DNA from: an uncultured Pelagibacteraceae bacterium
Lineage (GTDB): Bacteria > Pseudomonadota > Alphaproteobacteria > Pelagibacterales > Pelagibacteraceae
Assembly: GCA_902570715.1 (NCBI GenBank)
Contig: CACFZB010000002.1
Coordinates: 1-58,672 of the forward strand
Direction: 5' to 3'
DNA: 58,672 nt
The notes under the pieces were generated by a model. It saw nothing but the letters and a program-made list of their open reading frames with translations, was not told the DNA's origin and did no database searches. The position numbers and the translations under genes are program-made. Shown here in pieces: positions 32,902-43,419 of this stretch. How positions within the stretch are numbered: position 1 is the first letter of the stretch; the number at the start of each line of letters is the position of its first letter.

Positions 32902-34363
32902 AATAATCCTCAATTAGTTTATTTAATAATCTCACTCCAAACCCTGTGGCACCCCAAGAGTTTAGTGCGCCCCCATATTTAGAAAATGCCATACCAGCTA
33001 TATCTAAATGAGCCCATGGTGTTTTTTTTAAAATAAATCTTTGTAAAAATTGAGCTGCAGTAGTTGAGCCTGCACCACCAATATAATTTATGTTTTGCAT
33101 ATCAGCATTTTTTGAGTCTATAAGTTTGTCATAATTTTTATGAAGGGGCATCCGCCATACTTTCTCCTCAACTTTTAAACCTGAGTCATAAATTTGTTTT
33201 GATAAATTATCATTATTAGAAAACAAACCAGCATATTCAGATCCTAACGAAACAATTATAGCTCCAGTTAAAGTTGCTAAATCAACAATTATACGAGGAT
33301 TAAATTTTTTTTCTGTAAATGATAATGCGTCAGCTAAAACTAATCTTCCTTCAGCATCTGTATTCAAAATTTCAATTGTTTTTCCACTATAAGATTTAAC
33401 TATATCACCAGGTCTTTGTGCATTTCCACCTGGCATATTTTCAACGAGCCCTACTACACCTATTGCATTAATTTTTGCTTTTCTTAAAGCTAAACTTTTC
33501 ATTAGACCAACTACAACAGCAGAACCTGCCATGTCATAAGTCATATCTTCCATAAATTTTGCAGGCTTTAAGGAAATACCACCCGTATCAAAACAAACAC
33601 CTTTACCAACAAATGCAAGAGGTTTATCTTTTGACTTAGCACCTTTCCATTCTAATGTTACTAAATATGAACCTCTAATACTACCTTGCCCAACTCCTAA
33701 TAAAGCATTCATACCTAATTTTTTAAGTCTATCCTTGCTATACACAACCACTTTAAGACCAAATTTATTTAATTGTTTTAATCTTTTTGCGTATTCATCA
33801 GGATGTAATATATTTCCAGGTTCAGAGACTAAATCTTTAGTTAAGTTTATTCCTGAAATTAATGAACTAAATCTTTTTGATTTTTGAAAGTTTAAAGATT
33901 TATTGTCTTTTGAAATAACTAAATTAAAAATTTCTTTATTGTTTTTTGTCTTATATTTTCTAAAATCATAGGATTTTAATTCTGTACCGTGTATGAATTC
34001 GTCTAAAAAATTGATATTCTTTTGAGAGGTAGCTTTTATATTATCATTGAATAAAGAAAGATTAAAAATTGATTTATCTTTTATAAAACTAAAAAATTTA
34101 GCTCCAATTTTTTCATTATCAACAGATGAATAATTTTTTTTTATCTTAATTAGAATAATTTTTTGAGATGAATTAATATTAAACATCAAAAAATCCTTTT
34201 TATCTGATTTATCATTGCTAATTAATTTATTTATGTCTAAAGATTGACTTTTTATAGCTAGACTGTTTAGACCATTGATTTTGAAACTTTCATTACAAAA
34301 AAGAACAAAGTTTTTGACTACTTTGGGGCTAATATTGTTTTTAAAGCTTATTTTTATTGACAT
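32894..34363 (-). CDS. pepA: Leucyl aminopeptidase (M17 family)
   Basis: A 489-residue two-zinc cytosol aminopeptidase. The catalytic domain has GKGVCFDTGGISLKPAKFMEDMTYDMAGSA, VVGLVENMPGGNAQRPGDIVKS and the hallmark NTDAEGRLVLADALS, which together supply the metal ligands and catalytic residues. The N-terminal domain is divergent and Lys/Asn-rich. It diverges from lptF over an 83-nt spacer, the usual arrangement in alphaproteobacteria. Confidence 0.95.
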   Translation of the reverse strand: MSIKISFKNNISPKVVKNFVLFCNESFKINGLNSLAIKSQSLDINKLISNDKSDKKDFLMFNINSSQKIILIKIKKNYSSVDNEKIGAKFFSFIKDKSIFNLSLFNDNIKATSQKNINFLDEFIHGTELKSYDFRKYKTKNNKEIFNLVISKDNKSLNFQKSKRFSSLISGINLTKDLVSEPGNILHPDEYAKRLKQLNKFGLKVVVYSKDRLKKLGMNALLGVGQGSIRGSYLVTLEWKGAKSKDKPLAFVGKGVCFDTGGISLKPAKFMEDMTYDMAGSAVVVGLMKSLALRKAKINAIGVVGLVENMPGGNAQRPGDIVKSYSGKTIEILNTDAEGRLVLADALSFTEKKFNPRIIVDLATLTGAIIVSLGSEYAGLFSNNDNLSKQIYDSGLKVEEKVWRMPLHKNYDKLIDSKNADMQNINYIGGAGSTTAAQFLQRFILKKTPWAHLDIAGMAFSKYGGALNSWGATGFGVRLLNKLIEDYYE

Positions 34364-34446
34364 TTTTAAATAATATGTACTTTAGGTTGTATTTAAATTG
34401 TAAACTAATAGTTGAAAATATATAAGTGCTATTTTGCTAGATTTCA

Positions 34447-35589
34447 ATGAAAAAAATTTTATTTAGAAAATTATTATTAGACTGCCTAATCTTTTTTTTT
34501 ATCACTCTTTTTAGTGCAAGTATCATTATATGGGTATTTCAAGCAGTAAATTTTTTAGATATCATGATAGAAGATGGTAGAGATTACCTGGTATATCTAA
34601 ATTACTCAGCTTTAAACTTTCCAAAAATAATAACTCGAGTATTACCATTTGTTTTCTTTTTTAGTTTTTTTTACGTTTTAACAAAATACGAACTAAATAA
34701 CGAATTATTAATTCTTTGGAATTTTGGAATAAACAAACTTCAAGTAATTCACTTTTTTTTCAAATTTTCAATTATATTGGTAATTTTTCAAATTTTTCTT
34801 GGTTCGTTAGTTGTACCAAAAACTCAAGATTTAGCGAGATCATTTCTTTTAACTTCAGAAATTAATTTTTTTGAAAGTTTTATCAAACCAAGAAAATTTA
34901 ACGATACAATCAAGGGATTAACAATTTATAGTGACTCAAAAGATCAAAATGGGAATTTAAATAATATCTTTTTAAAAAAACAAACTGAATCTAATATTTT
35001 TCAAATTACTTATGCAAAAAAAGGTCTTTTTAAAAAAATTGGTAACTCGACTTATCTAGAATTATCAAATGGAGAAACAATAAGTGTAAATAATGAGAAT
35101 ATAACTAACTTCAAATTTTCAAAATCAGATTTTAATCTTCAGAATTTAAAAACAAATAAAAATTTAGTAATTAAAACTCAACAAATTCCAACATTAAATC
35201 ATATTAAATGTTATCTACTGCTTAATAATATTAAGATTATAGATACTACAGGTGTCCAAATAGGAGATCAAAACTGTATAAAAAGTAACCAAAATAATAT
35301 TATCAAAGAATTATACAAAAGAATTGTTGTGCCATTTTATATTCCTGTGCTCATGTTTATTGTTCTTTTATTAATTATTAAATCTAAAGAGAATGTGAAT
35401 TACTTTAAATATAGAATATTTATATTTTTATTAGGTTTAGCAACTATTATAAGCTCTGAAATGTCATTAAGATTTGTTAATGAAAATTTAGAAAATAACA
35501 TTGAAATTATTTTCATTCCATTATTAATGGTAATTATATTTTACTTTTTCTTCTTCATTCAATTTAATCAAAAAATAAAAACAAAATGA
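34447..35589 (+). CDS. lptF: LPS export permease LptF
   Basis: A 380-residue inner-membrane subunit of the LptB2FG ABC transporter that extracts lipopolysaccharide and pushes it along the Lpt bridge. It has the YjgP/YjgQ layout: about three N-terminal membrane helices (about 9-33, 52-75, 98-120), a periplasmic beta-jellyroll (about 135-275) and three C-terminal helices. It overlaps lptG by 4 nt (ATGA). Which of the pair is LptF rests on order: LptF is usually first. Confidence 0.92.
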   Translation: MKKILFRKLLLDCLIFFFITLFSASIIIWVFQAVNFLDIMIEDGRDYLVYLNYSALNFPKIITRVLPFVFFFSFFYVLTKYELNNELLILWNFGINKLQVIHFFFKFSIILVIFQIFLGSLVVPKTQDLARSFLLTSEINFFESFIKPRKFNDTIKGLTIYSDSKDQNGNLNNIFLKKQTESNIFQITYAKKGLFKKIGNSTYLELSNGETISVNNENITNFKFSKSDFNLQNLKTNKNLVIKTQQIPTLNHIKCYLLLNNIKIIDTTGVQIGDQNCIKSNQNNIIKELYKRIVVPFYIPVLMFIVLLLIIKSKENVNYFKYRIFIFLLGLATIISSEMSLRFVNENLENNIEIIFIPLLMVIIFYFFFFIQFNQKIKTK

Positions 35590-36659
35590 AAACATATATA
35601 AAATTTTTAACAAAAATATATCTTAGTTCTTTTTTCTACGTGTTTTTAATAATGTTTAGTTTAGTTTTTATATTAAATTTATTGAGTGAATTAGATTTTT
35701 TTAAAGACGTTAATGTTCATAGTCTCTTTCCTTTATATCTCTCTTTTCTTAATACACCTACTTTGATTTTTGAAATGTTTCCATTTATCTTTTTGATTGC
35801 TACTCAATTATTTTTTATAAATTTGTTTAATAATAATGAAATAAATATTTTTAAATATTCTGGTTTAAGAAATTCATCAATCTTAATGATAATTAGTGCT
35901 ACCGCTTTTGTTTTAGGTTTATTAATAATAATCATTTTTTACAACTTTTCATCAAATCTTAAAAATTTTTATCTAGAAATGAAGTCAGGCTATACAGATG
36001 ATGGAAAATATCTTGCTGTTATTAATAAAAACGGACTTTGGATTAAAGATAAAAAGGATGAAAATATAATTATCATTAATGCCTCTAAAATTGAAAAAAA
36101 TTTAGTCCTTAACGCCTTTATTTCCGAATTTGATGAAAACTATGAAATTATCAGAAATATAAAAAGCCCAAAAATTGATATCAAAAAAAAAAATTGGATA
36201 ATTTATGATGCTGAAATTTTTAAAGATAATCAAAAAGAAAATTTTGATCTTATTGAAATAAATACAAATTTTAATAGTGAAATAATACAAAATTTGTTTT
36301 CAAATTTATCATCACTATCTTTAATTGAATTATATGAGCTGAGAAATAATTATAAAAAACTTAATTATTCTCTAACAGATGTAAACCTCCATATACTTAA
36401 GCTAGTTTCCTACCCTATTTATTTTATTCTAATGACAATATTTTCAGCAATAATTATGTTAAATACCCTCAAATTTAAAAATTCAATTTTAAAAGTATCG
36501 ATAGGTCTGTTTTTTTCAGTAATAATCTATTATTTAAACAATTTTTTTAATGTATTGGGTAATACAGAAAAAATGAATTTGATAGCTTCAGTTTTAATCC
36601 CTCTAGCAATTTTATCTTTAATAAATATTACAATGTTAAAAAACTATAATGCAAAATAA
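35586..36659 (+). CDS. lptG: LPS export permease LptG
   Basis: A 357-residue YjgP/YjgQ-family membrane protein, partner of LptF. It has the same three-helix, periplasmic jellyroll, three-helix architecture, beginning TYIKFLTKIYLSSFFYVFLIM and containing the family's GLWIKDKKDENIIIINASKIE periplasmic segment. The start overlaps lptF by 4 nt and the end overlaps lptD by 11 nt, so the three Lpt proteins should be made together. The cognate ATPase gene lptB is not in this window. Confidence 0.93.
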   Translation: MKTYIKFLTKIYLSSFFYVFLIMFSLVFILNLLSELDFFKDVNVHSLFPLYLSFLNTPTLIFEMFPFIFLIATQLFFINLFNNNEINIFKYSGLRNSSILMIISATAFVLGLLIIIIFYNFSSNLKNFYLEMKSGYTDDGKYLAVINKNGLWIKDKKDENIIIINASKIEKNLVLNAFISEFDENYEIIRNIKSPKIDIKKKNWIIYDAEIFKDNQKENFDLIEINTNFNSEIIQNLFSNLSSLSLIELYELRNNYKKLNYSLTDVNLHILKLVSYPIYFILMTIFSAIIMLNTLKFKNSILKVSIGLFFSVIIYYLNNFFNVLGNTEKMNLIASVLIPLAILSLINITMLKNYNAK

Positions 36660-39087
36660 TTTTATAAAATTTATTATTATCTTAACAATTAACTTTTTTA
36701 TCTTTCAAAATGTTACAGCTAATGAACAATTCAATTTTGAAATATCTGAAATAGAGATTTTAGAAAATGGAAATAAAATTCAAGGTATCAGAAGAGGAAA
36801 AATCATCACTAACGATGGAATATCAATTGAATCTGATAAATTTATATATGATAAAATTCAAAATATTTTAAAAGCTAAAGGAAATATTATAATTACAGAT
36901 GAAATTAATGATTATAAAATTTTTTCTGACGAAATAATTTATGAAAAAAATGATGAAACCCTTGTCTTAAATTCAAATGTAAAGGCAGATATCTACTCTA
37001 GATATAATCTTACCTCCGAAAACATTATTTTTTTAAGAGATGAGATGTCACTTAATTCTAATGATAAAACAACTGTAATAGATAAAATAAATAATAGACT
37101 TTATAATTTTGGTAAATTTGTTTTTTTAATAAATGAAGAAATTTTAAAAGGGGAAAATATTTTAGTTAACACAGATTATAATGAACCTTTTAATGAAAAA
37201 TTATATTTAAGTAGCGGTATATTTGATTTAAAAAATCAAAGTCACGTAGCGAAAGATGTAGAAATTTACTTAAAAAAAAATGTTTTTGGTATTAAAGAAA
37301 ATGACCCGAGACTTAAGGGTGTTTCATCTTCAAGTGAAAAAGATATGTTAAAAATTACTAAAGGTGTTTTTACAAGTTGTAAAAAAAGTGACAAATGTCC
37401 TCCGTGGGCAATAAAAGCTGAAGAAATTAAACATGATAAAAATAAAAAACAAATAATTTATAAGAATGCTTTTCTCGAAATTTATGATGTTCCTATACTT
37501 TATTTTCCAAAATTTTTTCATCCAGATCCGTCCGTTTCGAGGCAATCTGGATTGTTAAAACCAGCAATTAATAACTCTAATATTCTTGGTTCATCTTTAA
37601 GAATTCCTTATTTTAAAGTTTTAGCTGATAATAAAGATTTTACTTTTACACCAACGATATTTGATAATGATTTAAAGATGTTTCAAAATGAGTATAGACA
37701 AGTAAATGAAAATTCCAGCTTCATAGCCGATATAGCTTTTGTTGATGGTTATCAATCATCAATTGCGTCTAAAAAAAATAGTCTTGGACATTTTTTTGCT
37801 GATTATGAAAAAGATTTAGAAATTAATGATTATATTAATGGTAAAATTAATTTTTCTATAGAAAAAACTAACAATGATACTTATCTAAAAATTTTTGATA
37901 GTAATCTATTAAAGAATAATACAACACCTGATGATTATGATATTTTAAGCTCTGAACTAAAACTTACTTTAAATAATGAAAATTTTAATTTTGCATCAGG
38001 ATTTCAGTCTTACGAAGATTTAAGTCTCATAAATAGTGATAGATATCAATTTGTTCTTCCTTATTATGAATTTGATAAACAGATTTTTCAACAATTTAAA
38101 AATGGTATCATTAGCTTTTCATCTTCAGGAAGAAACGATTTAAAAGATACTAATAATTTAAGATCAAGAGTTATTAATGATATAAATTTTCAAAGCTTAG
38201 ACTTATTCACTGAAAACGGATTTAAAAACAATTTAAATATTTACCTAAAAAATTCTAATACAGTTGGAAAAAATGACAGTATTTATAAATCTAGTCCCCA
38301 AATTGAATTAATGAGTTTAATTGAATTAAACTCTAGTTATCCTTTGATAAAACAGGTTAGTGATAAATTCATAAATACAATTATTCCAAAAATTTCATTT
38401 AGGTTAAATCCTGGAGATATGAAAAATAATTCAGACGAAAAAAAATCTTTAAATGTTAACAATATTTTTGATATTAATAGATTAGGTTTGGAGGACTCAT
38501 TTGAACAAGGAGAATCTTTAACTTTAGGTTTAGATTTTAAAAAAGATAGTATTTCAGACATAAATAAATATTTTGAACTTAAACTTGCTTCTGTGATGAG
38601 AAACAAAACTGAAGACTTTATTCCCAAAACAACAACATTAAACAATAAAAGCTCAAACCTATTTGGATCAGTGACTACTAGTTTGAATAAAAATGTTAAA
38701 TTTGATTACAATTTTTCATTAGACAATAGTTTAGACACTTTTGATTACAATTCATTTGATCTGGATCTAAAATTTGGAAACTTGTCAACCAAGCTTAATT
38801 TTATTGAAGAAACAAATTTATTTGGAAATACAAATGTAATTGAAAATACCACAGAATATAAATTTGGAGAAAAAAATTATTTATCATTTAATACAAGAAG
38901 AAATAGAAAAATTAATTTAACAGAATATTATAATTTTGCTTACGAATATAAATATGATTGTTTAGTAGCAGGTATTAAATACAATAAGACTTATTACGAA
39001 GATAGAGACTTAAAACCTTCTGAAAATTTACTTTTTAGTATTACTTTATATCCTCTTACAACAATTGAACAAAAATTAGATCAATAA
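36649..39087 (+). CDS. lptD: LPS assembly outer-membrane protein LptD
   Basis: An 812-residue precursor with a signal peptide (about 1-25, cut near VTA-NEQ). It has an N-terminal OstA/LptA-like jellyroll (about 30-190) and a large outer-membrane barrel that inserts LPS at the cell surface with LptE. The family motif around CKKSDKCPPWAIKAEEI is followed by FLEIYDVPILYFPKFFHPDPS. A conserved barrel end (YEYKYDCLVAGIKYNKTYYEDRDLKP) carries a lone cysteine that could pair with the N-terminal ones. It overlaps lptG by 11 nt. Confidence 0.94.
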   Translation: MQNNFIKFIIILTINFFIFQNVTANEQFNFEISEIEILENGNKIQGIRRGKIITNDGISIESDKFIYDKIQNILKAKGNIIITDEINDYKIFSDEIIYEKNDETLVLNSNVKADIYSRYNLTSENIIFLRDEMSLNSNDKTTVIDKINNRLYNFGKFVFLINEEILKGENILVNTDYNEPFNEKLYLSSGIFDLKNQSHVAKDVEIYLKKNVFGIKENDPRLKGVSSSSEKDMLKITKGVFTSCKKSDKCPPWAIKAEEIKHDKNKKQIIYKNAFLEIYDVPILYFPKFFHPDPSVSRQSGLLKPAINNSNILGSSLRIPYFKVLADNKDFTFTPTIFDNDLKMFQNEYRQVNENSSFIADIAFVDGYQSSIASKKNSLGHFFADYEKDLEINDYINGKINFSIEKTNNDTYLKIFDSNLLKNNTTPDDYDILSSELKLTLNNENFNFASGFQSYEDLSLINSDRYQFVLPYYEFDKQIFQQFKNGIISFSSSGRNDLKDTNNLRSRVINDINFQSLDLFTENGFKNNLNIYLKNSNTVGKNDSIYKSSPQIELMSLIELNSSYPLIKQVSDKFINTIIPKISFRLNPGDMKNNSDEKKSLNVNNIFDINRLGLEDSFEQGESLTLGLDFKKDSISDINKYFELKLASVMRNKTEDFIPKTTTLNNKSSNLFGSVTTSLNKNVKFDYNFSLDNSLDTFDYNSFDLDLKFGNLSTKLNFIEETNLFGNTNVIENTTEYKFGEKNYLSFNTRRNRKINLTEYYNFAYEYKYDCLVAGIKYNKTYYEDRDLKPSENLLFSITLYPLTTIEQKLDQ

Positions 39088-39099
39088 TATAATTTAAAT

Positions 39100-40020
39100 A
39101 TGTATAGATTATTTTTATGTTTTTTTTTAATTATTTTAGTAATTTTTGGAAAAGCTTATGGAATTGAAAATAAAATACTTTTTAAAATTGACAACAAAAT
39201 AATTACTTCAATTGATATATCTAATGAAATTAATTATCTAACTTCATTAAATAAAAATATTTTAGAATTAGAAAATGAAAAAATTTTTGAAATTGCTAAA
39301 AATTCATTAATTAAAGAAAAAATGAAAGAAATTGAATTGCTCAAAGTGGTAAAAGAAATTGATATAAATGAAACTGATTTTAATAATTTAATATTACCGT
39401 TATATATTAAAAATGGAATTAATTCTATTGATGAGTTAAAGCAATATTTTATTTTAAATACAATAGATATTAAAGTTGTAAAAAGAAAAATTGCCATTAA
39501 TGCTATTTGGAACCAAATGATTTATCAAAAATTTTCACAAAATTTAAATATAAATAGAGAAGAAATTCGAAAAGATCTTTTACAAAATGATAAACAAAAA
39601 GAATTTCTATTATCTGAAATTTTATTTGAGTTAAAAGAAAATGAGAAAGTAAGTGAAAAATTTGAATTAATTAAAAATACTATTTATGAAAAAGGATTTA
39701 TTGATGCTGCAATGATTTACAGTATATCTGATACTTCAAAAACTGGAGGTGAATTAGGATGGGTAAAAGAAAAATCTATTAATCCAAAGATAATGAAAAA
39801 AGTTTTGTCTTTAAATGAAGGTGAGTTTTCTAACCCAATAACTTTACCAGGTGGTTTCTTAATATTAAAAGTTAATCAAATAAGAGAATCTTCAATTGAA
39901 TTAGATATTGAAAATGAAATTGAAAAAGTTGTAAAAGGTAAAATTAACGCACAATTAAATCAATTTTCAAATATCTATTTAAATAAGATTAGAAAAGATA
40001 TAGTTATAAATGAATTATAA
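39100..40020 (+). CDS. SurA-like periplasmic peptidyl-prolyl isomerase/chaperone
   Basis: A 306-residue exported protein with signal peptide (about 1-21), a SurA-like N-terminal helical region (KIDNKIITSIDISNEINYL, then long charged helices) and one parvulin domain (about 165-260: SISDTSKTGGELGWVKEKSINPKIMKKVLSLNEGEFSNPITLPGGFLILKV). SurA helps fold outer-membrane proteins such as LptD, which is encoded just upstream. Only one parvulin domain is present instead of two as in E. coli, which is usual in alphaproteobacteria. It overlaps pdxA by 11 nt. Confidence 0.87.
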   Translation: MYRLFLCFFLIILVIFGKAYGIENKILFKIDNKIITSIDISNEINYLTSLNKNILELENEKIFEIAKNSLIKEKMKEIELLKVVKEIDINETDFNNLILPLYIKNGINSIDELKQYFILNTIDIKVVKRKIAINAIWNQMIYQKFSQNLNINREEIRKDLLQNDKQKEFLLSEILFELKENEKVSEKFELIKNTIYEKGFIDAAMIYSISDTSKTGGELGWVKEKSINPKIMKKVLSLNEGEFSNPITLPGGFLILKVNQIRESSIELDIENEIEKVVKGKINAQLNQFSNIYLNKIRKDIVINEL

Positions 40021-40978
40021 GCCAATTTTGCTAATTGCTGGAGAGCCTAACAGTATTTTTTTAGAAATTTTTTTTAAGTTATATAAATTTAAAAAATATA
40101 AGTCTCCATTAATTTTAATTGGATCTTTTAACCTTTTAAAACTTCAAATGAAAAAATTGAAATTCAAGAAAAAAATAAGAATTTTAAATGTTGAAAACTT
40201 AAGTAATTATAAACTAAATAATAAAACAATAAATTTAATTGACATTAATTATAAGACTTACACAGCGTTTGAAAAACCTTCAAAAAAGTCAAATAAATAT
40301 ATTGAAAATTGTTTCAAAATTGCAATTAAGTTAATTAATTCTAATTATTCTAATAAATTGATCAATGGTCCAATAATTAAAGAAAATTTCTTAAATAAAA
40401 AATTTTTAGGAATAACTGAATATATATCAAGAAATTTTAAAACAAAAAAAACAGCAATGTTAATTTTTAATAAAGAGCTTTCTGTATGTCCAATTACAAC
40501 TCATTTGCCAATAAATATGGTTGCAAAAAAAATTAAAAAAAAATTGATAATTGAAAAAGTTAACATAATTGATAAATTTTATAAAAATAAGATTGGTTTT
40601 AAGCCTAAAATAGCTGTTACTGGTCTCAACCCTCACTGTGAAAGTATTAATAAACTAAATGAGGATGTTAGAATTATTAAACCTGCGATAAAAGATTTAA
40701 AAGAAAAAGGTTTTAACATATCTGGTCCATATTCTGCTGATACAATATTTTTAAAAAAAAATAGATCTAAATTTAATGTAATTTTAGGTATGTATCATGA
40801 TCAAGTACTAACCCCTTTTAAAACATTGTTTGAGTATGATGCGATAAATATAACTGCAGGCTTGCCTTTCGTAAGAGTATCACCAGATCATGGACCCAAT
40901 GTTAGTATGTTAGGGAAAAATAGATCAAATCCTTTAAGTCTATTAAAAGCATTAATATTTTTGGATAAGTTAAAGTGA
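40010..40978 (+). CDS. pdxA: 4-hydroxythreonine-4-phosphate dehydrogenase PdxA
   Basis: A 322-residue NAD-dependent enzyme of pyridoxal-phosphate synthesis. The family's GEP motif (LIAGEPNSIFLEI) is at the start. Metal-binding histidines occur in TTHLP, GLNPHCES and GMYHDQVLTPFK. The C-terminus has ITAGLPFVRVSPDHGPN. The sequence is divergent and somewhat basic, but all metal ligands seem kept. The stop overlaps the rsmA start by 4 nt (GTGA). It is in the classical surA-pdxA-rsmA order. Confidence 0.92.
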   Translation: MNYKPILLIAGEPNSIFLEIFFKLYKFKKYKSPLILIGSFNLLKLQMKKLKFKKKIRILNVENLSNYKLNNKTINLIDINYKTYTAFEKPSKKSNKYIENCFKIAIKLINSNYSNKLINGPIIKENFLNKKFLGITEYISRNFKTKKTAMLIFNKELSVCPITTHLPINMVAKKIKKKLIIEKVNIIDKFYKNKIGFKPKIAVTGLNPHCESINKLNEDVRIIKPAIKDLKEKGFNISGPYSADTIFLKKNRSKFNVILGMYHDQVLTPFKTLFEYDAINITAGLPFVRVSPDHGPNVSMLGKNRSNPLSLLKALIFLDKLK

Positions 40979-41763
40979 TCAAACCTAAAAAAAGTTTAGG
41001 TCAAAATTTTTTAATTGATAATAATATTTTAAATAAGATAGTTAATATAACAAAAATTGAAAATCAAAATATCTTCGAAATTGGTCCCGGTACAGGTAAT
41101 CTTACATCTTTAATTAAAGAAAAAAATCCAAAAAAATTATATGTAATTGAAAAAGATAATGAACTTGTTTCAGTTCTCAATGAAAAATTTAAAGATAGTA
41201 TAACTATAATAAATGAAGATATTTTAAAATTTAACGAAAAAAAACTAACAAAAGATAAATTAATTGTTTTTGGAAATCTTCCATATAATATTTCAACAGA
41301 AATTTTATGTAAATGGATATTAAACTTAGATAATAAAAATTTTTGGTTTGAAAGTTTGATTTTAATGTTTCAGAAAGAAGTTGCTGATAGAATATTAGCA
41401 AAGTTTAACACTTCCTCATATGGTAGGTTGTCAATTTTAGCAAATTGGAAATTAGATATTGTCAAAATATGTGATATAAATCAAAATTGTTTTTTTCCAA
41501 AACCAAAAGTGGAAAGTTCATTGTTATTTTTTAAACCGAAATTAAAATTTTTTAAACTCAAAAAAGCAAAAAATTTAGAGAAAATCACTAGAATTTTTTT
41601 TAATCACAGACGAAAAATGATTAAAAAACCGTATAATCAAATATTTAATAACAATAATGAAATAAAAAATAAATTAAAAATAGATTTAAATTTAAGACCA
41701 CAAAATTTAAATTTAGAAACCTATTATAAATTAACTAAGGAATATGAACAGTTAAGAGGTTAA
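40975..41763 (+). CDS. rsmA: 16S rRNA (A1518/A1519) dimethyltransferase RsmA
   Basis: A 262-residue KsgA/RsmA enzyme that dimethylates two adjacent adenines near the 3' end of 16S rRNA during 30S maturation. Motifs: [13 protein letters not shown], the SAM-binding [10 protein letters not shown], and [12 protein letters not shown] (NLPY catalytic motif IV). The start codon is GTG at 40975, overlapping the pdxA stop. The 3' end overlaps convergent gmk by 12 nt. Confidence 0.96.
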   Translation: MIKPKKSLGQNFLIDNNILNKIVNITKIENQNIFEIGPGTGNLTSLIKEKNPKKLYVIEKDNELVSVLNEKFKDSITIINEDILKFNEKKLTKDKLIVFGNLPYNISTEILCKWILNLDNKNFWFESLILMFQKEVADRILAKFNTSSYGRLSILANWKLDIVKICDINQNCFFPKPKVESSLLFFKPKLKFFKLKKAKNLEKITRIFFNHRRKMIKKPYNQIFNNNNEIKNKLKIDLNLRPQNLNLETYYKLTKEYEQLRG

Positions 41764-42384
41764 TTTTTCAACATGACTTCTTATAAATTCAATATCGTAA
41801 TCTTTCGAACCGTTAGTTAATTCAGCTTTTATTAAATTCGAGATTTTAGAATAACATGTTTCTAGATTATCATTAATAACAACATAATCATAATTAATCC
41901 AATGCAAAACATCACGACTAAATTGATGCATTCTTTCTTCTACAATTACTTTATCTTGCATATCTCTATTAGATAATCTTTCAAATAATACTTTTTTGCT
42001 TGGTGGCAAAATAAAAAAAGTAATTAATTTATAATCTAGTTTTTTATTCTTTATTTGATCTGCTCCTTGCCAATCAATATCAAATAAAACATTTTTTCCC
42101 TTATTTAAATTGTCTATTACAGGCGTTCTGGTCGTTCCATAAAGATTATTGAAAACTTTTGCATACTCAAGAAATTCTTCGTTCTTGATTAATCTTTTAA
42201 ATTCTTCTTCCTTAACAAAATAATAGTCTTTGTTAGGTACCTCATTCTCTCTAGGCTTTCTTGTTGTATGAGAAATAGAAATCTCAAAATTATCTAATTT
42301 TGATAATAATTTGACTAAGGTTGTTTTACCTGCTCCAGAAGGAGAAGATAAGATTATCATTATCCCATCATTGGTAGTGGGCAT
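41752..42384 (-). CDS. gmk: Guanylate kinase
   Basis: A 210-residue GMP kinase. Walker A is [15 protein letters not shown]; the GMP-binding region is [20 protein letters not shown] and the [10 protein letters not shown] segment follows. Length is typical. It lies 8 nt downstream of acpP on the same strand. In many alphaproteobacteria fabF, mltG and a yicC-type gene separate acpP from gmk; none of these is present here. Confidence 0.96.
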   Translation of the reverse strand: MPTTNDGIMIILSSPSGAGKTTLVKLLSKLDNFEISISHTTRKPRENEVPNKDYYFVKEEEFKRLIKNEEFLEYAKVFNNLYGTTRTPVIDNLNKGKNVLFDIDWQGADQIKNKKLDYKLITFFILPPSKKVLFERLSNRDMQDKVIVEERMHQFSRDVLHWINYDYVVINDNLETCYSKISNLIKAELTNGSKDYDIEFIRSHVEKLTS

Positions 42385-42392
42385 TAAAAAAT

Positions 42393-42632
42393 TTAGTTAG
42401 CTTTACCTTCAATAAATTTAACAGCGTCACCAACCGTTAAAATTTTTTCAGCTTCACTATCAGAAATTTCTGAACCAAATTCCTCTTCAAAAGCCATAAC
42501 CAATTCTACAGTATCTAAACTGTCAGCACCTAAATCATCTATAAAACTAGACTCCTCTGTTACTTTTGACTCATCTATACCTAAGTGATCTGCTACTATT
42601 TTTTTAACTTTGCTCGAAACATCTTCTGACAT
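42393..42632 (-). CDS. acpP: Acyl carrier protein
   Basis: A 79-residue ACP, the phosphopantetheine-bearing carrier of fatty-acid synthesis. The modified serine is Ser38 in [22 protein letters not shown]. Strongly acidic, as usual. Codon choice is slightly less AT-extreme than its neighbours, as expected for an abundant protein. It follows fabG by 49 nt, the largest gap inside the fab cluster, so it may have its own promoter or ribosome site arrangement. Confidence 0.97.
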   Translation of the reverse strand: MSEDVSSKVKKIVADHLGIDESKVTEESSFIDDLGADSLDTVELVMAFEEEFGSEISDSEAEKILTVGDAVKFIEGKAN

Positions 42633-42681
42633 ATTGATCCTTTATTGTTTTAAATTCTTATTAGTTTAAAAACTTGTTTTG

Positions 42682-43419
42682 TCAAGCCATATACATGCCT
42701 CCGTTAACATGTAGTGTTTCTCCATTAATATAATTCGATTGATTAGAGGCTAAAAAACAGACTGCATTTGCAACATCATCGGGTTCTCCCAATCGAGCAG
42801 AAGGTATTTTGGCTATAATACTTTCTTTAAATTTTTCATCGATTTTATCGGTCATCGCTGTTTTTATAAAACCTGGAGAAATACAATTAATATTAATATT
42901 TTTTTTTGCATACTCTAAAGCTAAACTTTTTGACATTGCAACTATTCCAGCTTTTGAAGCTGTATAATTCGCCTGTCCCACGTTACCAGTGTGTCCTACT
43001 ATTGAAGTTATATTTATAATTTTTCCTGACTTATTCTTTAACATTTTTTTTATTGCAAATTTACTCAATAAAAAAGTCGAGGTTAAATTTATATCTATAA
43101 CTCTTTTCCAATCATCTAAATTCATCCTAATAGATAAATTATCTTTTGTTATACCAGCATTATTAATAATACAATCTAAATTTTCCCCAAGCATATTAGA
43201 TGCATTTTCTACGAATTCCTCTATTTTGTCAGTTTGTGAAATGTCAAACTGTAAAATTTTAATTCTATTAAAATTAGTCTTTAATTCCTCTAGTTTTTCA
43301 ACTCTAGTACCAGAGGCTAAAATATTTGCTCCGCTTTCATTTAATTTTTTTACTATTGAATTTCCTATTCCACCTGAGGCACCAGTTACTATTATATTTT
43401 TGTTCTTTAAATCATTCAT
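42682..43419 (-). CDS. fabG: 3-oxoacyl-ACP reductase FabG
   Basis: A 245-residue short-chain dehydrogenase that reduces 3-oxoacyl-ACP with NADPH. Cofactor motif GASGGIGNSIV (about 14-24), NNAG, the catalytic serine (NITSIVGHTGN), YTASKAG (Tyr/Lys) and a C-terminal ETLHVNGGMYMA typical of FabG. The start overlaps the fabD stop by 8 nt, so the pair is translationally coupled. It precedes acpP. Confidence 0.95.
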   Translation of the reverse strand: MNDLKNKNIIVTGASGGIGNSIVKKLNESGANILASGTRVEKLEELKTNFNRIKILQFDISQTDKIEEFVENASNMLGENLDCIINNAGITKDNLSIRMNLDDWKRVIDINLTSTFLLSKFAIKKMLKNKSGKIINITSIVGHTGNVGQANYTASKAGIVAMSKSLALEYAKKNININCISPGFIKTAMTDKIDEKFKESIIAKIPSARLGEPDDVANAVCFLASNQSNYINGETLHVNGGMYMA

